From the NCBI GenBank assembly GCA_005792355.1, contig SXSC01000121.1, positions 1 through 40,880 on the forward strand: 40,880 nt of DNA. Reading direction: 5' to 3'. A program made the translations under genes and the position numbers. The notes beneath the pieces are model-generated. The model worked only from the letters and a program-made list of their open reading frames with translations, did not search any database and was not told the origin of the DNA. Of the stretch, positions 40,741 through 40,880 are shown in pieces. The number at the start of each line of letters is the position of its first letter. Positions within the stretch are counted from its first letter, which is position 1. The stretch is from Opitutaceae bacterium. GTDB taxonomy: Bacteria; Verrucomicrobiota; Verrucomicrobiia; Opitutales; Opitutaceae.

Positions 40741-40880
40741 TCTGTAGAACGCCAGTTCATCTTCGACAGCGGCGCCAACTAGAACCCGACACGTAAGTAT
40801 CTGGTTTTACGTGGGCGCCGGCCTGCGTGAGCGGTAGTGCTTGGGGCCTTTACGCAGACCCCATGATCACCCCGGCTCAA

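Overview
The window is GC-rich chromosomal DNA that most resembles Verrucomicrobiota, probably the Opitutales/Opitutaceae. The call rests on gene content: large TonB-dependent receptors with an N-terminal carboxypeptidase-regulatory-like domain, DUF1501 and DUF1549/DUF1553 proteins beside a cytochrome-c/WD40 protein, several secreted quinoprotein-like propellers, secreted sulfatases, an ECF sigma factor next to a Ser/Thr kinase, a PEP-CTERM-like protein, and a pilin of the 'DKAVLNNARQMAAAADQYYLENG' kind. No rRNA, tRNA, phage module or CRISPR array was recognised.

Layout. 1-0.55 kb: a small type IV pilin-like gene whose leader is out of frame, followed by a strong terminator. 0.7-12.3 kb: three TonB-dependent receptors (two tandem paralogues on minus, one divergent on plus), the last followed by a CehA/McbA-type metallohydrolase. 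12.3-13.3 kb: a gene-free, palindrome-rich gap. 13.3-19.5 kb: DUF1304 membrane protein, sulfatase, two secreted beta-propellers and an unknown membrane protein. 19.5-20.5 kb: a REP-associated tyrosine transposase (RAYT) between arrays of its probable REP/BIME substrates. 20.5-29.3 kb (minus): DUF1501, DUF1549/DUF1553 and cytochrome-WD40 proteins, then a third beta-propeller. 29.5-34.8 kb (minus): a three-gene set with a CAP-domain protein, a PEP-CTERM-like protein and a Cys-rich TPR membrane protein. 35.1-37.1 kb: ECF sigma factor and kinase. 38.1-40.4 kb: a three-TM protein carrying a pilin-derived segment and a C-terminal CxxCH, then a second sulfatase.

The receptors, sulfatases and secreted oxidoreductase-like proteins suggest uptake and degradation of complex, possibly sulfated, polysaccharide, but no glycoside hydrolase or transporter is present to name a substrate.

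The most unusual items are: (1) the 254-residue protein at 38093-38857, whose third TM helix and following segment match the pilin at the start of the window (23 of 30 residues) but lack the prepilin cleavage site; (2) the RAYT with four 73-bp BIMEs, two REPs split by another short repeat, and a few single REPs; (3) a 124-bp MITE-like element in two nearly identical copies in opposite orientation; (4) three dispersed 78-bp palindromes; (5) the CAP/PEP-CTERM/TPR gene set.
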